Positions 9,760 through 20,412 of a DNA stretch of 64,000 nt are shown here, piece by piece. The position numbers and the translations under genes are program-made. The stretch covers positions 71,888,381-71,952,380 of the forward strand of contig CM043957.1 in the NCBI GenBank assembly GCA_014529385.2. The letters are read 5' to 3'. Each line of letters begins with the position of its first letter. Position 1 is the first letter of the stretch. Under the pieces are notes generated by a model that saw only the letters and a list, made by a program, of their open reading frames with translations, did no database searches and had not been told where the DNA came from. The stretch is from Adiantum capillus-veneris. Its lineage: Eukaryota; Streptophyta; Polypodiopsida; Polypodiales; Pteridaceae.

Positions 9760-10600
9760 CCTCCGCCTCGTCCTAAGGACCACACCATTGACTTGATTCT
9801 TGGAAGCACACCACCGAACCGGCCATCTTATCGAGTTAGCCAAGCCCAGAATGAAGAAATCATAACCAAGTGAAAGAACTTCTAGAAAAAGGTTTCATCC
9901 AACCTAGTAGTTCACCTTATTGTTCTCCGGTTTTATTAGTACTAGAGAAAGAGGATCTTGGAGAATGTGCATTGATTGTAGAGATCTCAATAAAATCACC
10001 ATCAAGAACAGATTCCATATTCCAAGGATCGATGATATTCTTGATAGACTTCAGAGATCCTCTTGTTTTAGCAGGATTGATTTGAAAAGCGGATATCATC
10101 AAAATAGAATCGCTCCGGGAGATGTCTATAAGACAGCCTTTCGGACAAGTTTTGGTTTATACAAATTTTTGGTGATGCCTTTTGGATTTACAAATGCCCC
10201 AACAACATTTAATCGAATGACGGATAGGATTTTCAGAGAGTATCGATCCTTTGTCGGCACTTTCTTTGACAGCATTATAGTTTTCTCCAAGAATGAAGTA
10301 GAGCATTGACACCATCTACTACGAGTCTTGCAGGCATTGCGCAAGCATAGGATGGTTATCAATGCCAAAAAAAGCGAGTTTTTTCTTATCGGAAATACAA
10401 TTCTTGGGACACGTCGTCTCAACAGAAGGAGTACAAATGGATCCGGTCAAAATTGAGACTTTCCGCGATTGGCCTGACCTAAAGAATGTCCACAAAGTTC
10501 GAAGCTTTCTGGACCTTCGCTATTATTATCGGCAGTTCATTCGGAAGTCTGCAGAGATAGCTTCACCTTTGCATTATTGAGCCAAATAGGAGTCCCTTTC
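9760..10600 (+). pseudogene. Gypsy reverse transcriptase, active site damaged
   Basis: Visible blocks in order: [72 protein letters not shown] and the catalytic motif, read FFDS instead of FFDD (near 10,265). The antisense relative keeps FFDD, so the second catalytic aspartate was lost. A frameshift near 9,950 and stops near 10,307 and 10,580 confirm decay. RT copies element RNA into cDNA. Confidence 0.85.
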
Positions 10601-10736
10601 TCGTGGGGACCGACAGAAGTGACTACTTTTCAGACACTTGAAGAAAAAATGACTACCAGGCCAGTGTTGGCTTTGCCAGATTTGCAAAAGCCATTCGAAG
10701 TTTATTGTGATGCTTCTGGTCGTAGTCTCGGAGCGG
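10601..10736 (+). pseudogene. Gypsy RNase H, 5' part
   Basis: It encodes DLQKPFEVYCDASGRSLGAV, the first RNase H block with a catalytic aspartate, and is cut by the antisense element. The reading continues at 17,133 with LMQKGHVIAYESRMFSRPEL. Confidence 0.85.
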
Positions 10737-11295
10737 TGTAACAGACTTGGACACTCCAAGTCAAGAATCAATCACGACAGCACCAAATAACCACTTCAAA
10801 CAATTCACAGATCACAATAATTTGCACTGGCCCGGTGGAGTTCCGTGCCTAGAGATATTGGCCCCAAAGACTAGCGCCCCTTTCGGTATTTCTTTTTGTA
10901 TTAATCAATCATCAAAGTACAAGAGAGCGGCTAGGGTTTCACTCTCAGACTCTGATCCAGATGCTCTGAAGTGAAGCCCTCACCACTTATTTAAAGGTTA
11001 CAAGGGATGCCCAAAAGCAGAGCCCCAAAAGCTTCAAGTCAAAAGCAACTGCTCTCTCTCTCTCTCACAGAGAGTCAAAACTTGAAAGCAAAAGCATTCT
11101 CTCTCTCTTTCTCATTGCGTAGAGAAAAAGCAAGATTTGCGTCGCTCATCATTTATTTATTTTATTTTTATTTTTTAAAGCCTCCACGATTTCCGGAAAT
11201 TAGGGTTTCTTGCAAAAATTAGGGTTTGCAAGAATTTTAGGGTTTCTGGCAGAAATTAGGGTTTCTGTTGTCCGCCACGTCATCACTTTGTGACA
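10737..11295 (-). repeat. 3' LTR of antisense chromovirus (559 bp)
   Basis: Plus-strand ends are TGTAACAGACTTGG and CTTTGTGACA. The LTR core block is at about 10,874-10,893. Runs of CTCTCTCT and of TTTATTTTTATTTT-type sequence distinguish it slightly from its partner. Confidence 0.9.
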
Positions 11296-11334
11296 TACCC
11301 CCCTCTAGAAAGCATTGTAATCGACCGCAATTCC
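11296..11334 (-). promoter_or_regulatory. PPT and hairpin of antisense chromovirus
   Basis: Minus strand CTAGAGGGGGGTA abuts the LTR start. The 18-mer at 11,317-11,334 reads on the plus strand GTAATCGACCGCAATTCC; it keeps a weaker 5-bp stem with a wobble at the place where relatives have a GTAATCG/CGATTAC hairpin. Confidence 0.75.
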
Positions 11335-11900
11335 CTTGCAAAACCGACAAAAGCCATAAACCGTCTTAGCAGACACTGACTGTTAGTACCTACGTACTAG
11401 GGACACACATCTAGCACATGTACCAAATCGACAGTCACATCACACGACATCACAGGACATCACCAGACATCACAGGACATCACATGACATTCAACATTCA
11501 TTCGGATCTTAGACCATGATTTATCGGCAATGTAGCTAGCAATCACATCTAGGGCCAATCGGAACCTCATCGATGTTCGATTGACTAACCCCTATTGCAA
11601 CCATGTCTGTTCGAGATCAAATAAACCAAAATGCTGCAGTCATTTCGTCTATCAGTTTCTGCACTCAAAGAAGTGAAGAAACAAATCAGTATCATTATCA
11701 GGAATTCCATTTCATAAAGTCATCCAGCAGAATACTGTCAGCTATCAGTATCCCTGAAGCTCAAAGAGACATCAGTGACTTTAGTATCAAAATCGAGGCA
11801 TCTGTTGACAAAGGAGCGGAGTAACTCCCCTCTTGTGCATCCCACTGCACCAGATCTTCGGCCAAGCTGAATTTCTGGGTTCCGTTTGGAGTAGATTATG
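11335..11900 (-). other. 3' untranslated region of antisense chromovirus
   Basis: Non-coding. On the minus strand about 11,630-11,670 carries GAGTGCAGAAACTGATAGAC followed by GAAATGACTGCAGCATTT, nearly identical to the block at 3,935 and 18,905 in the host element. A short CATCACAGGACAT-like repeat is at 11,440-11,490. Confidence 0.7.
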
Positions 11901-12182
11901 CTAAACCAAAACATCGAGGTAAAGTTTCACAATGCGAGGAGTATCTGCTAGGTCCTCCTCCTCCATCCACTTCGCATCAAATGCAAGAAAGTTCTTGAAC
12001 TTAACCAAGAACCACCTTCGGACTTTACCTTTCTTCGTATCCGTATGTGCCAAAATCTGTTCAGGAACAAGGGTCTCCTCGTTTTCTTCCACTGCGGGTT
12101 GCTCATCAAGCTCCCCATCATCAGGCACATCACCCTTAACAAGTTTCAAGCGACTCACATGCAATGCATTGTGAATCCTCAA
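11901..12182 (-). pseudogene. Chromodomain at the C-terminus of integrase
   Basis: The segment starts HNALHVSRLKLVKGDVPDD and contains FLVKFKNFLAFDAKWMEEED then LADTPRIVKLYL. This matches the chromodomain of plant chromoviruses, which directs integration to heterochromatin. Aromatic positions are partly conserved. It closes the Pol frame of the antisense element. Confidence 0.85.
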
Positions 12183-13240
12183 GTATCTCGCAGTTTCAAT
12201 CGGAGGGAGACATCATTTATCTTTTCAGTTATCTGGAAAGGTCCGTAGTATCGCATACTAAGCTTTAGAAGAAGCCTCTCCTTTCCCTTTTTCTTTCTTA
12301 GGCATGCCTTCTCAAAAGTAAGAGCACCCAATCATCCTCCTTCAGTTTCAAGTCGCGACGATGGCGATCCGCTGCCTTTTTTTCTGTCGTTCTTGAGACT
12401 CCTACAAAGTCTCGCGAACCTTGGCAAAAGCCGTATCCAAATCTCGCGAATATTCATCCGCTTCAAATATCTAATCTTTCGTGCTCACGAAGGATGGAAC
12501 CTTCGCAGCACTTTCAACAATCTCACATGGCGTCTTCCCCGTCGAAGAGTGTATCGTGTTATTGTAGGCAAATTCCACCAAAGGTAAGTTCTTTTCCCAT
12601 TGAGTCTTCTGATCCGAGATACAAGACTTCAATAAATCTAAAATCACTGAATTGGCAATCTCAAATTGCCCGTCAGTCTGCAAGTGGAACGATGACGAGA
12701 ACTGCAACTGCGTGCCAATGTTCTCCCAAATTGCCTTCCAAAACAAACTCATAAATTTGGGGTCTCTGTCAGAGACAATCATCTCAGACGTGCCATGTAA
12801 TCGGAAAATCATCGTGATCATTCTGTGTTCTCGGGAGATCAAAAAATGAAATCCATTTCAATATTTTCCCAGGGGCGGGTGGGTATGGGTAAAGGCTGTA
12901 ACAATTCATGTGCCTTATGCCTGTCAAACTTGACCTTCTGGCATACTGAGTCTCGACCAAAAGAAGTATCTCTCTACCACCATGAAAGGTGAACCGTAAA
13001 ATGTGGACAGTGGCATTCAGTCATAACCTTTGCCCTCAACGGTTGTGTAACGCACAACATAGTCTTTCTCATCAAGTAGCCTTCCCGAAGGGAGTATCCA
13101 ACTATTGTCTCCCCATCCCGTATCCATGTGAAAATATCTGCAAAATCTGTATCTGTGGCATACTGATCGATCATATCCTCGAAGCTCCTATGATGTATCG
13201 CGGAAATAGCCAGAACCAACGGCATCCGAGACAAAGCATC
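12183..13240 (-). pseudogene. Integrase of antisense chromovirus
   Basis: Recognisable parts are YLMRKTMLCVTQPL before the zinc-binding region, then the core with VSDRDPKFMSLFW, SSFHLQTDGQFEIANSVILD and AYNNTIHSSTGKTPCEIVES. The stretch around 12,845-12,970 has lost most of the N-terminal catalytic core compared with MDFIFDLP at 17,850 in the host copy. Stops and frameshifts are frequent. Integrase joins cDNA ends to the target. Confidence 0.82.
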
Positions 13241-13700
13241 TACCACCACATTCTTCTGTCCCTACACGTGGACAATCTGGAAGTGAAATTATGACAAGAT
13301 GTTCGCCCACCGCATCTGCTTTTCCGAAAGCTGCTTCTGTGACAAGAAGTAGCGTAAACTCTGATGGTCTGTAAAGACAGTAAAATCCGCTCCGAGTAGG
13401 TAATGCCGCCACAGAGTAAGAGCATGGATAACCGCCAAAATCTCTCTCATATATCTGTGTTGTCATCTCCGGCCTAGAGAACAATCCGCTCTCATAAGCT
13501 ATGACATGGCCTTCTTGCATCAAGACCGCACCCAGACTATGACCACAAGCATCACAATATACTTCAAATGACTTCTGCAAGTTTTGCAAAGTCAAAACAG
13601 GTCCTGTAGTCAATTTCTCTTTCAAGGTCTGAAAGGCAGTCACCTCTGTGGATCCCCACGAGAAAGGTACTCCTTTCTGTGTCAAGATACGCAAAGGGAA
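13241..13700 (-). pseudogene. RNase H of antisense chromovirus
   Basis: It encodes LQKSFEVYCDACGHSLGAVL, EGHVIAYESGLFSRPEMTTQ and IYERDF, followed by the TVFTDHQSLRY-like region in a shifted frame, then VVDALSRMPLV. These are standard gypsy RNase H and linker blocks. Confidence 0.83.
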
Positions 13701-14420
13701 AGCAGCCTCTGCAAACTTTCATATGAACCGCCTGTAGTACGAACACAATCCCAAGAAGCTTCTCCAAAAAGTGTATCTCTGGTAGGAAAAATTCACTTTT
13801 CTTTGCATTAATCACTAACGTGTGATCTTGTAATGCCTAAAAGACTTGAAGCAGATGATCTCTGTGTTCTGCCTCATTCTTGGAGAAAACAATGATGTCG
13901 TCAAAGAAAGTGCCAACAAATAGCATGTACTCTCAAAAAAATCATGTCCATCATCCGGTTAAATGTCGCAGGAGCATTGGTTAAGCCAAAAGGTATCACC
14001 AAAAACTCAAATAACCCAAAAGTCGTCCGAAAAGCTGTCTTGTAGACATCTCTTGGCGCTATCTTGATCTGATGATATCCACTCTTCAAGTCAATCATGC
14101 TAAAGCACGAGGATCCCTGTAACTTGTCAAGTATATCATCGATCCTAGGAATCGAAAATCTGTTCTTGATGGTGATTTCGTTGAGAGCGCTATAATCAAT
14201 TCACATTCTCCAAGATCCGGCTTTCTTCAAAACCAACAACACTGGAGAGCAATACGGTGAAGTACTACGCTGGACAAGACCCTTTTCCAAGAGGTCTTTC
14301 ACTAGGTTCATAATCTTTTCATTCTGTACTCGGCTCACACGGTAAGGTGGCCGATTCGGTGGCGTGCTTCCAGGTATCAGATCAATGGTTTGATCTTCAA
14401 GCCCTCTGAAAAGCAATCGG
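13701..14420 (-). pseudogene. Reverse transcriptase of antisense chromovirus
   Basis: Blocks include [41 protein letters not shown] and [20 protein letters not shown]. The catalytic motif FFDD is intact at about 13,893-13,904 but lies in a different frame from the preceding block, so a shift precedes it. Confidence 0.85.
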
Positions 14421-14830
14421 CATGAGTGTGGAGAAAAATCTTGGCGTTCTTTTGATCAGGTCAAAACATATTCAACCTTTATCCATCGTTCAGTTCTCTC
14501 CCAAAAGAATGAGTAAGAAACTGAAGTTCATCAAGTACAATCTCTAAGCCCTTCATTTATCAAAGTCCCTTTCTCGGCCCGGTAGTCAACCACGCCGTAG
14601 TCCTTGTAATACCAAGGGATCCTGAGTAGAACGTCACTCGCGTGCCCTCAACACCCCTGTCATTGCCAATGCTCGGTGTAATGGCAACATCCCATCCGGG
14701 TACCAGTCGAACTACCTCCGCCTGTGGCATCACTCTGTCGAGCGTAATTTCCAAATTGAGCCGTCAATTCCAAGTGAAAAGAAGTTGGCCTTGGCTCCTT
14801 CAAAAGAGCTTCCTGATCATTCACTTTGCC
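14421..14830 (-). pseudogene. Aspartic protease of antisense chromovirus
   Basis: The retropepsin region is degraded; DRVMPQAEVVRLVPGWDVAI corresponds to DRMGPQAEVVLAMPGRDVAI at 9,345. The active-site part near 14,790 reads FFEGAKANFF-like in a shifted frame. Order between the zinc knuckle and RT supports the call. Confidence 0.65.
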
Positions 14831-16501
14831 CCAAAAGTGGCAAAGTTTGTACTTTCATTCATTAGATTCGGTGCAGGTTCCACGCCATGTGGTACCAGTT
14901 CTGTTTTTCTATCTGCCTTTTCTGCCACGTTCCTCAGCTGCTCTCGAACTCTCATTCCTGTTGTCGTCTTTATCATTCTGTTCTTTCTGTGCCTTTTTAG
15001 GGCACTTCGCGGAGATATGTCCATGTTCCCCGCATCCAAAGCACTTCCCCTCTCTGATGAAGCGAGCTCTCTTCTCAGGAGTAAGCTTGGGTCGTGCATC
15101 CTTTTTTCTCTAGGTTGCTCTTTTTCTTTCTACTTTCATTCCCAAAAGTTTGTTCGGCTCGTTGTGTCATGGCCTCATCTCTGGGGTAGGTCAGACTGCC
15201 AGAGTGAATGGCAAAGCCCCGCTTCGCATGACTCATCAACTCCTAAATAGAAGCTGACTTCTGTTCCAAGCAGTGATCTCGGATCTCTGTAGGTAGACCC
15301 AAGGTAAACCGCTCAATCTGTTCTCTGAACGAGATCTTCTTGAATGAAGAGGCGGGTAGGAAAGAGCTCCAAAATCTTTCACAATAAGCATTGATTGTAT
15401 CTTTCTTGGTCATCCGAAGATGGTTCCAAGCAGCTCGTATATCTCGTTCATATTCTTGCGTCAACCAAGAAGAAATAAAAAAGCTCCTTAAATTTCAGCC
15501 ATTAAACAAGCGCAGTCTTGTTTAAAAGAAGAGTGGACCACCAAGTACAAGCATTCTCCTTAAAGTAAGAGGTAGCTCTCCGAATCTTGGAGTGCTTTGA
15601 ATAGCGTCCTCCCGCGAAAGCGATGTCAAACTGCTATATAAAAGACAAAGCCTTCAAAGCATCTGAGTATCCTGAGAAAGTATCAAACTTGATCGAGTGG
15701 CCACCTTCCTTAAACTGTCGGACTTTCTTGCTTTTATCTTCGAGAAAGTCATACTGGTTGGCTTAGTAAAAATTCTTCTTGTTCGCATAAAAGTTTCCGT
15801 CATCGGAATCTGAGCTGTCTGTAGACGAGTCCTCAGTAGAACTGTCAGTCTCTAGGCGAGATTTAGCCTTCTTTGCCTTTCTCTTGCCCTTTCCGAAGCG
15901 TTGCTTCTTGCTTCGCTTTTTACCTTTTCTATCTTCTTCGCTCGAATCCGAGGAGCTAGAAGAACTGTCAGAAGAAGAAGAAGAAGAACTCGGTACTCCT
16001 TCGAATCGAACACGCTTCTTTTGTTTCTTTGCCTTGTCAAAAGTCGACTGACGACCCAAATAACCTGGAAAGTCAGTGCTTTTTTTTTGCTTTTTGCCAT
16101 GCTCTTTGGCTTTCTTCTGTGCGTCAAAAAGCTGAGCAATCCGTGCATCAACCACCTCTTCTAGTTCCTTCTGTGAATATTGTTTGGGATCAGAAGGTTT
16201 CTTGAAAGCAGATTTCGGGGGTGGTGTAGATTTCGGGGGGGGGGGGGGGGTGTATTGGTTTTCTGCCACTGTGCATGCACTTCCTGAAAAGAAGTCTCGT
16301 TCATATATTCTGCCAATTTCGAATCCTTCGCAAAATTGAGCATCATCTTTGTTGCATCGCCGATCAATTGACGACGCTTCATCTCTCTTTGCTCCGCCTG
16401 AGTAGGCCGAGGCGGCCATACTCTCTGTTTGAATCTTCATTGTGATCCCAGCCCGCATCTCCAGATGCAGAGGGAGTCGACTGATCATTGCCTGAAGCCA
16501 T
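14831..16501 (-). pseudogene. Gag of antisense chromovirus with CCHC knuckle
   Basis: It starts near 16,501 with MASGNDQSTPSASGDAGWDH, has a proline-rich run interrupted by a 16-base G run (plus strand 16,235-16,250), the STDFPGYLGRQSTFDKAK block, VRFEGVPSS, a long Ser/Asp run and a capsid-like segment (AAWNHLRMTKKDTINAYCER). The zinc knuckle CFGCGEHGHISAKC is encoded at 15,004-15,045. Stops split it into pieces. Confidence 0.82.
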
Positions 16502-16559
16502 AGGTGCCGCGGAAAAAAAAAATGGGGATCGGATTTCCCGTAGAAGAGAAATCAGCCGT

Positions 16560-16571
16560 GCTCTGATACCA
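16560..16571 (-). promoter_or_regulatory. PBS of antisense chromovirus
   Basis: TGGTATCAGAGC on the minus strand, one base after the 5' LTR end; exact initiator tRNA-Met match. Confidence 0.92.
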
Positions 16572-16572
16572 T

Positions 16573-17127
16573 TGTAACAGACTTGGACACTCCAAGTCAA
16601 GAATCAATCGCGACAGCACCAAATAACCACTTCAAACAATTCACAGATCACAATAGATTTGCACAGACCCGACGGAGTTCCATGCCTAGAGATATTGGCC
16701 CCAAAGACTGGCGCCCCTTCCGGTATTTCTTTTTGTATTAATCAATCATCAAAGTACAAGAGAGCGGTTAGGGTTTCACTCTCAGACTCTGCGTCCAGAT
16801 GCTCTGAGAAGTGAAGCCCTCACCACTTATTTAAAGGTTACAAGGGATGCCCAAAAGCAGAGCCCCAAAAGCTTCAAGTCAAACGCAACTGCTCTCTCTC
16901 TCTCACAGAGAGTCAAAACTTGAAAGCAAAAGCATTCTCTCTCTCTTTCTCATTGCGTAGAGAAAAAGCAAGATTCACGTCGCTCATCATTATAAAATTA
17001 AAAAAATTTAAAAATTTAAAAAATTAAAAAGCCTCCGCAATTTCCAGAAATTAGGGTTTCTGGCAGAAATTAGGGTTTGCAGGAATTTTAGGGTTTCTGT
17101 TGTCCGCCACGTCATCACTTTGTGACA
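16573..17127 (-). repeat. 5' LTR of antisense chromovirus (555 bp)
   Basis: It pairs with 10,737-11,295 and has the same termini. It lacks part of a TTAGGGTTT-rich repeat present in the other LTR and has an A-rich stretch near 16,992-17,030. Confidence 0.9.
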
Positions 17128-17132
17128 AGCAG

Positions 17133-17460
17133 TCTTGATGCAAAAAGGCCATGTGATTGCTTATGAAAGCAGGATGTTTTCACGGCCAGAGTTGGTAACA
17201 CAGATATACGAGAAAGAGCTATTGGCAGTGATCCATGCTCTTACACAGAGTGGCGACACTATTTACTCAAAGCCGATTTCACAGTCTTTATAGATCATCA
17301 GAGTCTACGCTACGTCTTGTCACAGAAGTAGCTTTCGAAAAAGCAGATGCAATGGGCTAACATCTTGTCACAATTTCACTTCCAGATTGTCCATGTTCAG
17401 TGACAAAAAAAATTAGTGGCAGATGCATTATCTTGGGAGCCCTTAGTTCTGGCTATTTTC
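17133..17460 (+). pseudogene. Host gypsy RNase H, 3' part
   Basis: It continues from 10,736 with LMQKGHVIAYESRMFSRPEL, VTQIYEKELLAVIHAL, then FTVFIDHQSLRYVLSQK and VADALSWEPLV in shifted frames. It completes the RNase H after virtual removal of the nested element. Confidence 0.8.
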
Positions 17461-18675
17461 GCGATTCATCACAGAAGCTTCAAGGATATGGTTGACCAGT
17501 ACGCCACAAATCCTGACAGGAATTTTTTACTCGAATACAAAATAGGAAGACAGTTTGAGGGTATTCCATACGGGATGGCTACTTGATGAGGAAAACGATG
17601 TTGTGTGTTACACAACCTTTGAGAGAAAAGGTCTTGACAGAGCGCCATTGTCCACCTTTTATGGGTCACTGCGGCATAGACACCGCCTTGAAGGGTGTGG
17701 AGCGTTACTTCTATTGGCCGAGACTCAAAAACAATGTGGATGAATTTGTTCGCAGTTGTTTAGTATGCCAAAAGGTCAAGTTTGAAAGGCATAAGGCACA
17801 GGGACTACTACAGCCTTTACCCATTCCCACCCGCCCCAAGGAAAGCATTGCTATGGATTTTATTTTTGATCTCCCCAATACTCAAAGTGGGCCGGGCACG
17901 ATGGCAGTTGGACTGTCACTGACAGATTTAGCAAGCAAGCTCACTTCATTCCAGCAAAGAAAACAGTCAAGCCGGATCATTTGGTGAGACTATTCATTGT
18001 TGAGATATTTCGGTTACATGGCATACCTGAGACCATAGTCTCTGACAGAGATCCCGATTCACGAGTTTGTTTTGGAAGGCTATTTGGGAGAACATGGGCA
18101 CACGATTGCAATTCTCATCATCATTCCACCCGTAGACAGATTCGCAATCTGAGATAGCCAATTCAGTGGTTTAGGATTTATTGAAGTCTTACATCTCAGA
18201 TCAAAAGACTTAATGGGAAAAATATTTGCCTTTGGTGGAATTTTCCTACAATAATAGTGTTCAATCCTCGACATCGAAGGCGTCATTTGAAGTAATCGAA
18301 GGTGCTAAGAAGGTTCCTCCCTTTCTAAGCACCAAAGACAAGATTTTTGAAGCCGATTTGTACATGAGGGACTTGGACATTGCTTTTGCCAAGGTTCATG
18401 AGACTCTAGAGAAGTCTCAAGCATGGCACAAGAAGGTAGCAGATCGACATCGACGCGACTTGAATTTGAAGGAGGATGATTGGGTGCTCTTGTGTTTTGA
18501 AAAGGCACGCCTAAGGAAACGAAAGGGAAAGGAGCGGCTTTTTCCGAAGCTTAGCATGAGATATTATGGCCCTTTCCATATTAAAGAAAAGATAAATGAT
18601 CTGTCATTTAGATTCAAGTTGTCGGATACTTGGAAGATTTGGAACTTCACCTTGAGGCTTTCGGTTTAGTTGTGT
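17461..18675 (+). pseudogene. Host gypsy integrase, chromodomain lost
   Basis: The zinc-binding region reads HCPPFMGHCGIDTALKGVE then RSCLVCQKVKFERHKAQ, giving the H-H-C-C set. The core includes MDFIFDLPNTQSG, DLASKLTSF and, after shifts, VSDRDPDS, and LVEFSYNNSVQSSTSKASFE. The tail ends YYGPFHIKEKINDLSFRFKL and SDTWKIWNFTLRLSV. Unlike the antisense relative, no chromodomain follows; the frame stops at 18,669, suggesting a deletion. Confidence 0.83.
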
Positions 18676-19246
18676 CTACTCCGAAAGATCCCGCGGATCA
18701 GCAGGGTTGAATCTGGTGTAGACGGGATTGCACAACAGGGGAGTCATTCCGCTCCTTTGTCACAGATTACCTGGATGGCATAGAGTCACTGATTTCCCTT
18801 TGGATTTCGGGGATTTCCCTTTGTATGACTTTAAGAATATTGAAAATGGGATTCCTGAAATTGAACGTGAATGATGTGTACTCTCTCATGTGGTTTGTTT
18901 GAGTGCAGGAATTGAAAGACGAAATGACTTCACCATTTCGGTCTTGCAAATCTATAGACATGATCGCAATAAGAATTAGCTAACTCGACATCTGTGAGTT
19001 CTGGGATAGACCTAGATGCTATTGCTTAATACGTTGCCATGAATCATGGTCTTAGATTTGGAATCAATTTTTATGTGATTGATCTGATGTGAATGTGCAC
19101 TTATTGTGTCGTCTTTGAGCAAGTGCTAGATCTGTGATATCTAGTGCGTCGGTACTTAAAGTCGGTGTCTACTGAACTGGTTTATGGCCTCTGTCTGTTT
19201 TGCAAGCGTAATCGAGGGCGATTACCATTCTTTCAAGAGGGGGGTA
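18676..19246 (+). other. Host gypsy 3' UTR, hairpin and PPT
   Basis: Non-coding. It contains the GAGTGCAGGAATTGAAAGAC block near 18,901, the hairpin GTAATCGAGGGCGATTAC at 19,208-19,225 (7-bp perfect stem, 4-base loop) and the PPT AAGAGGGGGGTA against the 3' LTR. Confidence 0.8.
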
Positions 19247-19760
19247 TGTCAAAAACTGATGACGTGGCATGACCAACTAATAAGTTGTTCCAACTTATGG
19301 GCAATTGTCGACGGAGCCAAAGGGACACAAAGGCATTAATATTATAAGCTACTGACGTGGCTCGCTGTACGGACGCCCACGAACTGCGCTGTGGACGTGG
19401 CATGTTGTACGGAATTTTGCAAATTGCACTAGCTGTTTTGGACGCTAGCTTTTGGCACCAAATGCTTTTGGAAATAAAGCTTTTCATGTAAACTGCTTTT
19501 CCAAGGCCAAGGGCCTTAAAATAAGACCTAGGGCTCTCTCTGGCTCAGACAGAGCTGACAAGCAAGTCAGCAGAGGAGAGCCCAGAGCAATTGTACTTAC
19601 TCAATGTTAATACAGAAAGAAACATTGAAAGGGGCACGGAACTACGTCGTGCCGTGTCAACTCAATTGAACTCTGATTTAATTTTGTGAAGTGTTTAAAG
19701 TAGATCTCTCTCTCGTATTTCGTGACAAATTCCAGACTTGAGGTGTCCAAGTTTGTTACA
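19247..19760 (+). repeat. Host gypsy 3' LTR (514 bp)
   Basis: It starts TGTCAAAAAC and ends GTTTGTTACA. Compared with 4,283-4,824 it has lost about 28 bp within the core block (the GCCAGTCTTTGG part). Confidence 0.88.
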
Positions 19761-19765
19761 GGCTC

Positions 19766-19988
19766 ACTGGCCGGACACCAATCACACTAACGATACAAAC
19801 TTTATCTATTATTTTGATCATATAGAACAATAAGGAGTGATAAGTCAATTCCGAACCCTCATTGAGAGCTCCACCAATACTCTTTGTCTGCCCTTCTTCT
19901 CCCTCGCACTCTGCACACACCGCACACTCTTCAAAAGTGAAGATTCTTTTGAATTTAATCCACTTTTTAGGTGCTTCTCTATGCAACA
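19766..19988 (+). repeat. Probable remainder of the interrupted copia LTR
   Basis: Immediately after the target duplication the sequence continues ACTGGCCGGACACC and could end at TATGCAACA (19,988), giving a TG...CA LTR with the piece at 3,682-3,698. There is no second copy in the window to confirm the right boundary. Confidence 0.45.
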
Positions 19989-20412
19989 GTAGGGTCTACC
20001 ACCATGTCTAGGCATCACCTTTCAGATAAGGCACCACAATGACTTTATGAACAGGCACCACAATGACTTTATGAACAGATGCACTTTGAAATGGGAATTC
20101 CTAAAATGAAATAGTTATATGTGCTCTCTCATGTGTGTATTGTTTGGGTTTGTGTCAAAAAGATGAAATGGCTGTAGCATTTTATATGTTACACCAAACG
20201 GGTGATGTGAATGTGTAGTAACGCGATTTGGTAGATCAAGACATCCGTGAAAAGATAATGATGTGGATGTGATGTGATAATTCAATGACTCGTGTCTGTG
20301 TGTATACTAATGCATGAGTCCATAGATTTAGTGTCTATAGAGCTAGTTTTTGTCCTTTGTTTGCTTTGCAGGCGTGATCGAGGCCGATTACTCTTCTCTC
20401 AAGTGGGGAGTA
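19989..20412 (+). other. Another gypsy 3' UTR with hairpin and PPT
   Basis: A 26-bp direct duplication (GGCACCACAATGACTTTATG units) lies at about 20,030-20,081. TGAAATGGCTGTAGCATTTT near 20,165 matches the conserved 3' UTR block. The hairpin GTGATCGAGGCCGATTAC is at 20,374-20,391, with a G-T wobble replacing a G-C or A-T pair, and the PPT CAAGTGGGGAGTA follows. Confidence 0.75.

Larger units (their letters stand above)
10737..17127 (-). mobile_element. Antisense gypsy chromovirus nested in RNase H
   Basis: LTRs are 10,737-11,295 and 16,573-17,127. The target duplication is AGCGG (10,732-10,736) and AGCAG (17,128-17,132); the one difference is a CpG transition. Removing the element restores the host RNase H frame exactly at GAVLMQK. 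Minus-strand order: PBS, gag, protease, RT, RNase H, integrase, chromodomain, 3' UTR, PPT. LTR and proteins are related to the host element, so one family member has jumped into another in reverse orientation. Internal stops and a deletion in integrase show it is dead. Confidence 0.93.
3699..19760 (+). mobile_element. Composite Ty3/gypsy chromovirus insertion with two nested elements
   Basis: The insertion is bounded by AGCTC (3,694-3,698) and GGCTC (19,761-19,765), a 5-bp target duplication with one mismatch. Order on the plus strand: LTR fragment, 3' untranslated region with PPT, complete LTR, PBS, gag, protease, RT, RNase H, integrase, 3' UTR, PPT, 3' LTR. The extra LTR at the left implies recombination between tandem copies followed by deletion. 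The body is interrupted at 5,736-8,435 and 10,737-17,127 by younger insertions. Numerous frameshifts and a damaged RT active site show it is inactive. Confidence 0.85.

Noticed and set aside
15763-16488. Host SR-like protein (Ser/Asp-rich, 241 codons)
   Set aside because: It is the gag of the antisense chromovirus: located between PBS and zinc knuckle and parallel to the host element's gag.
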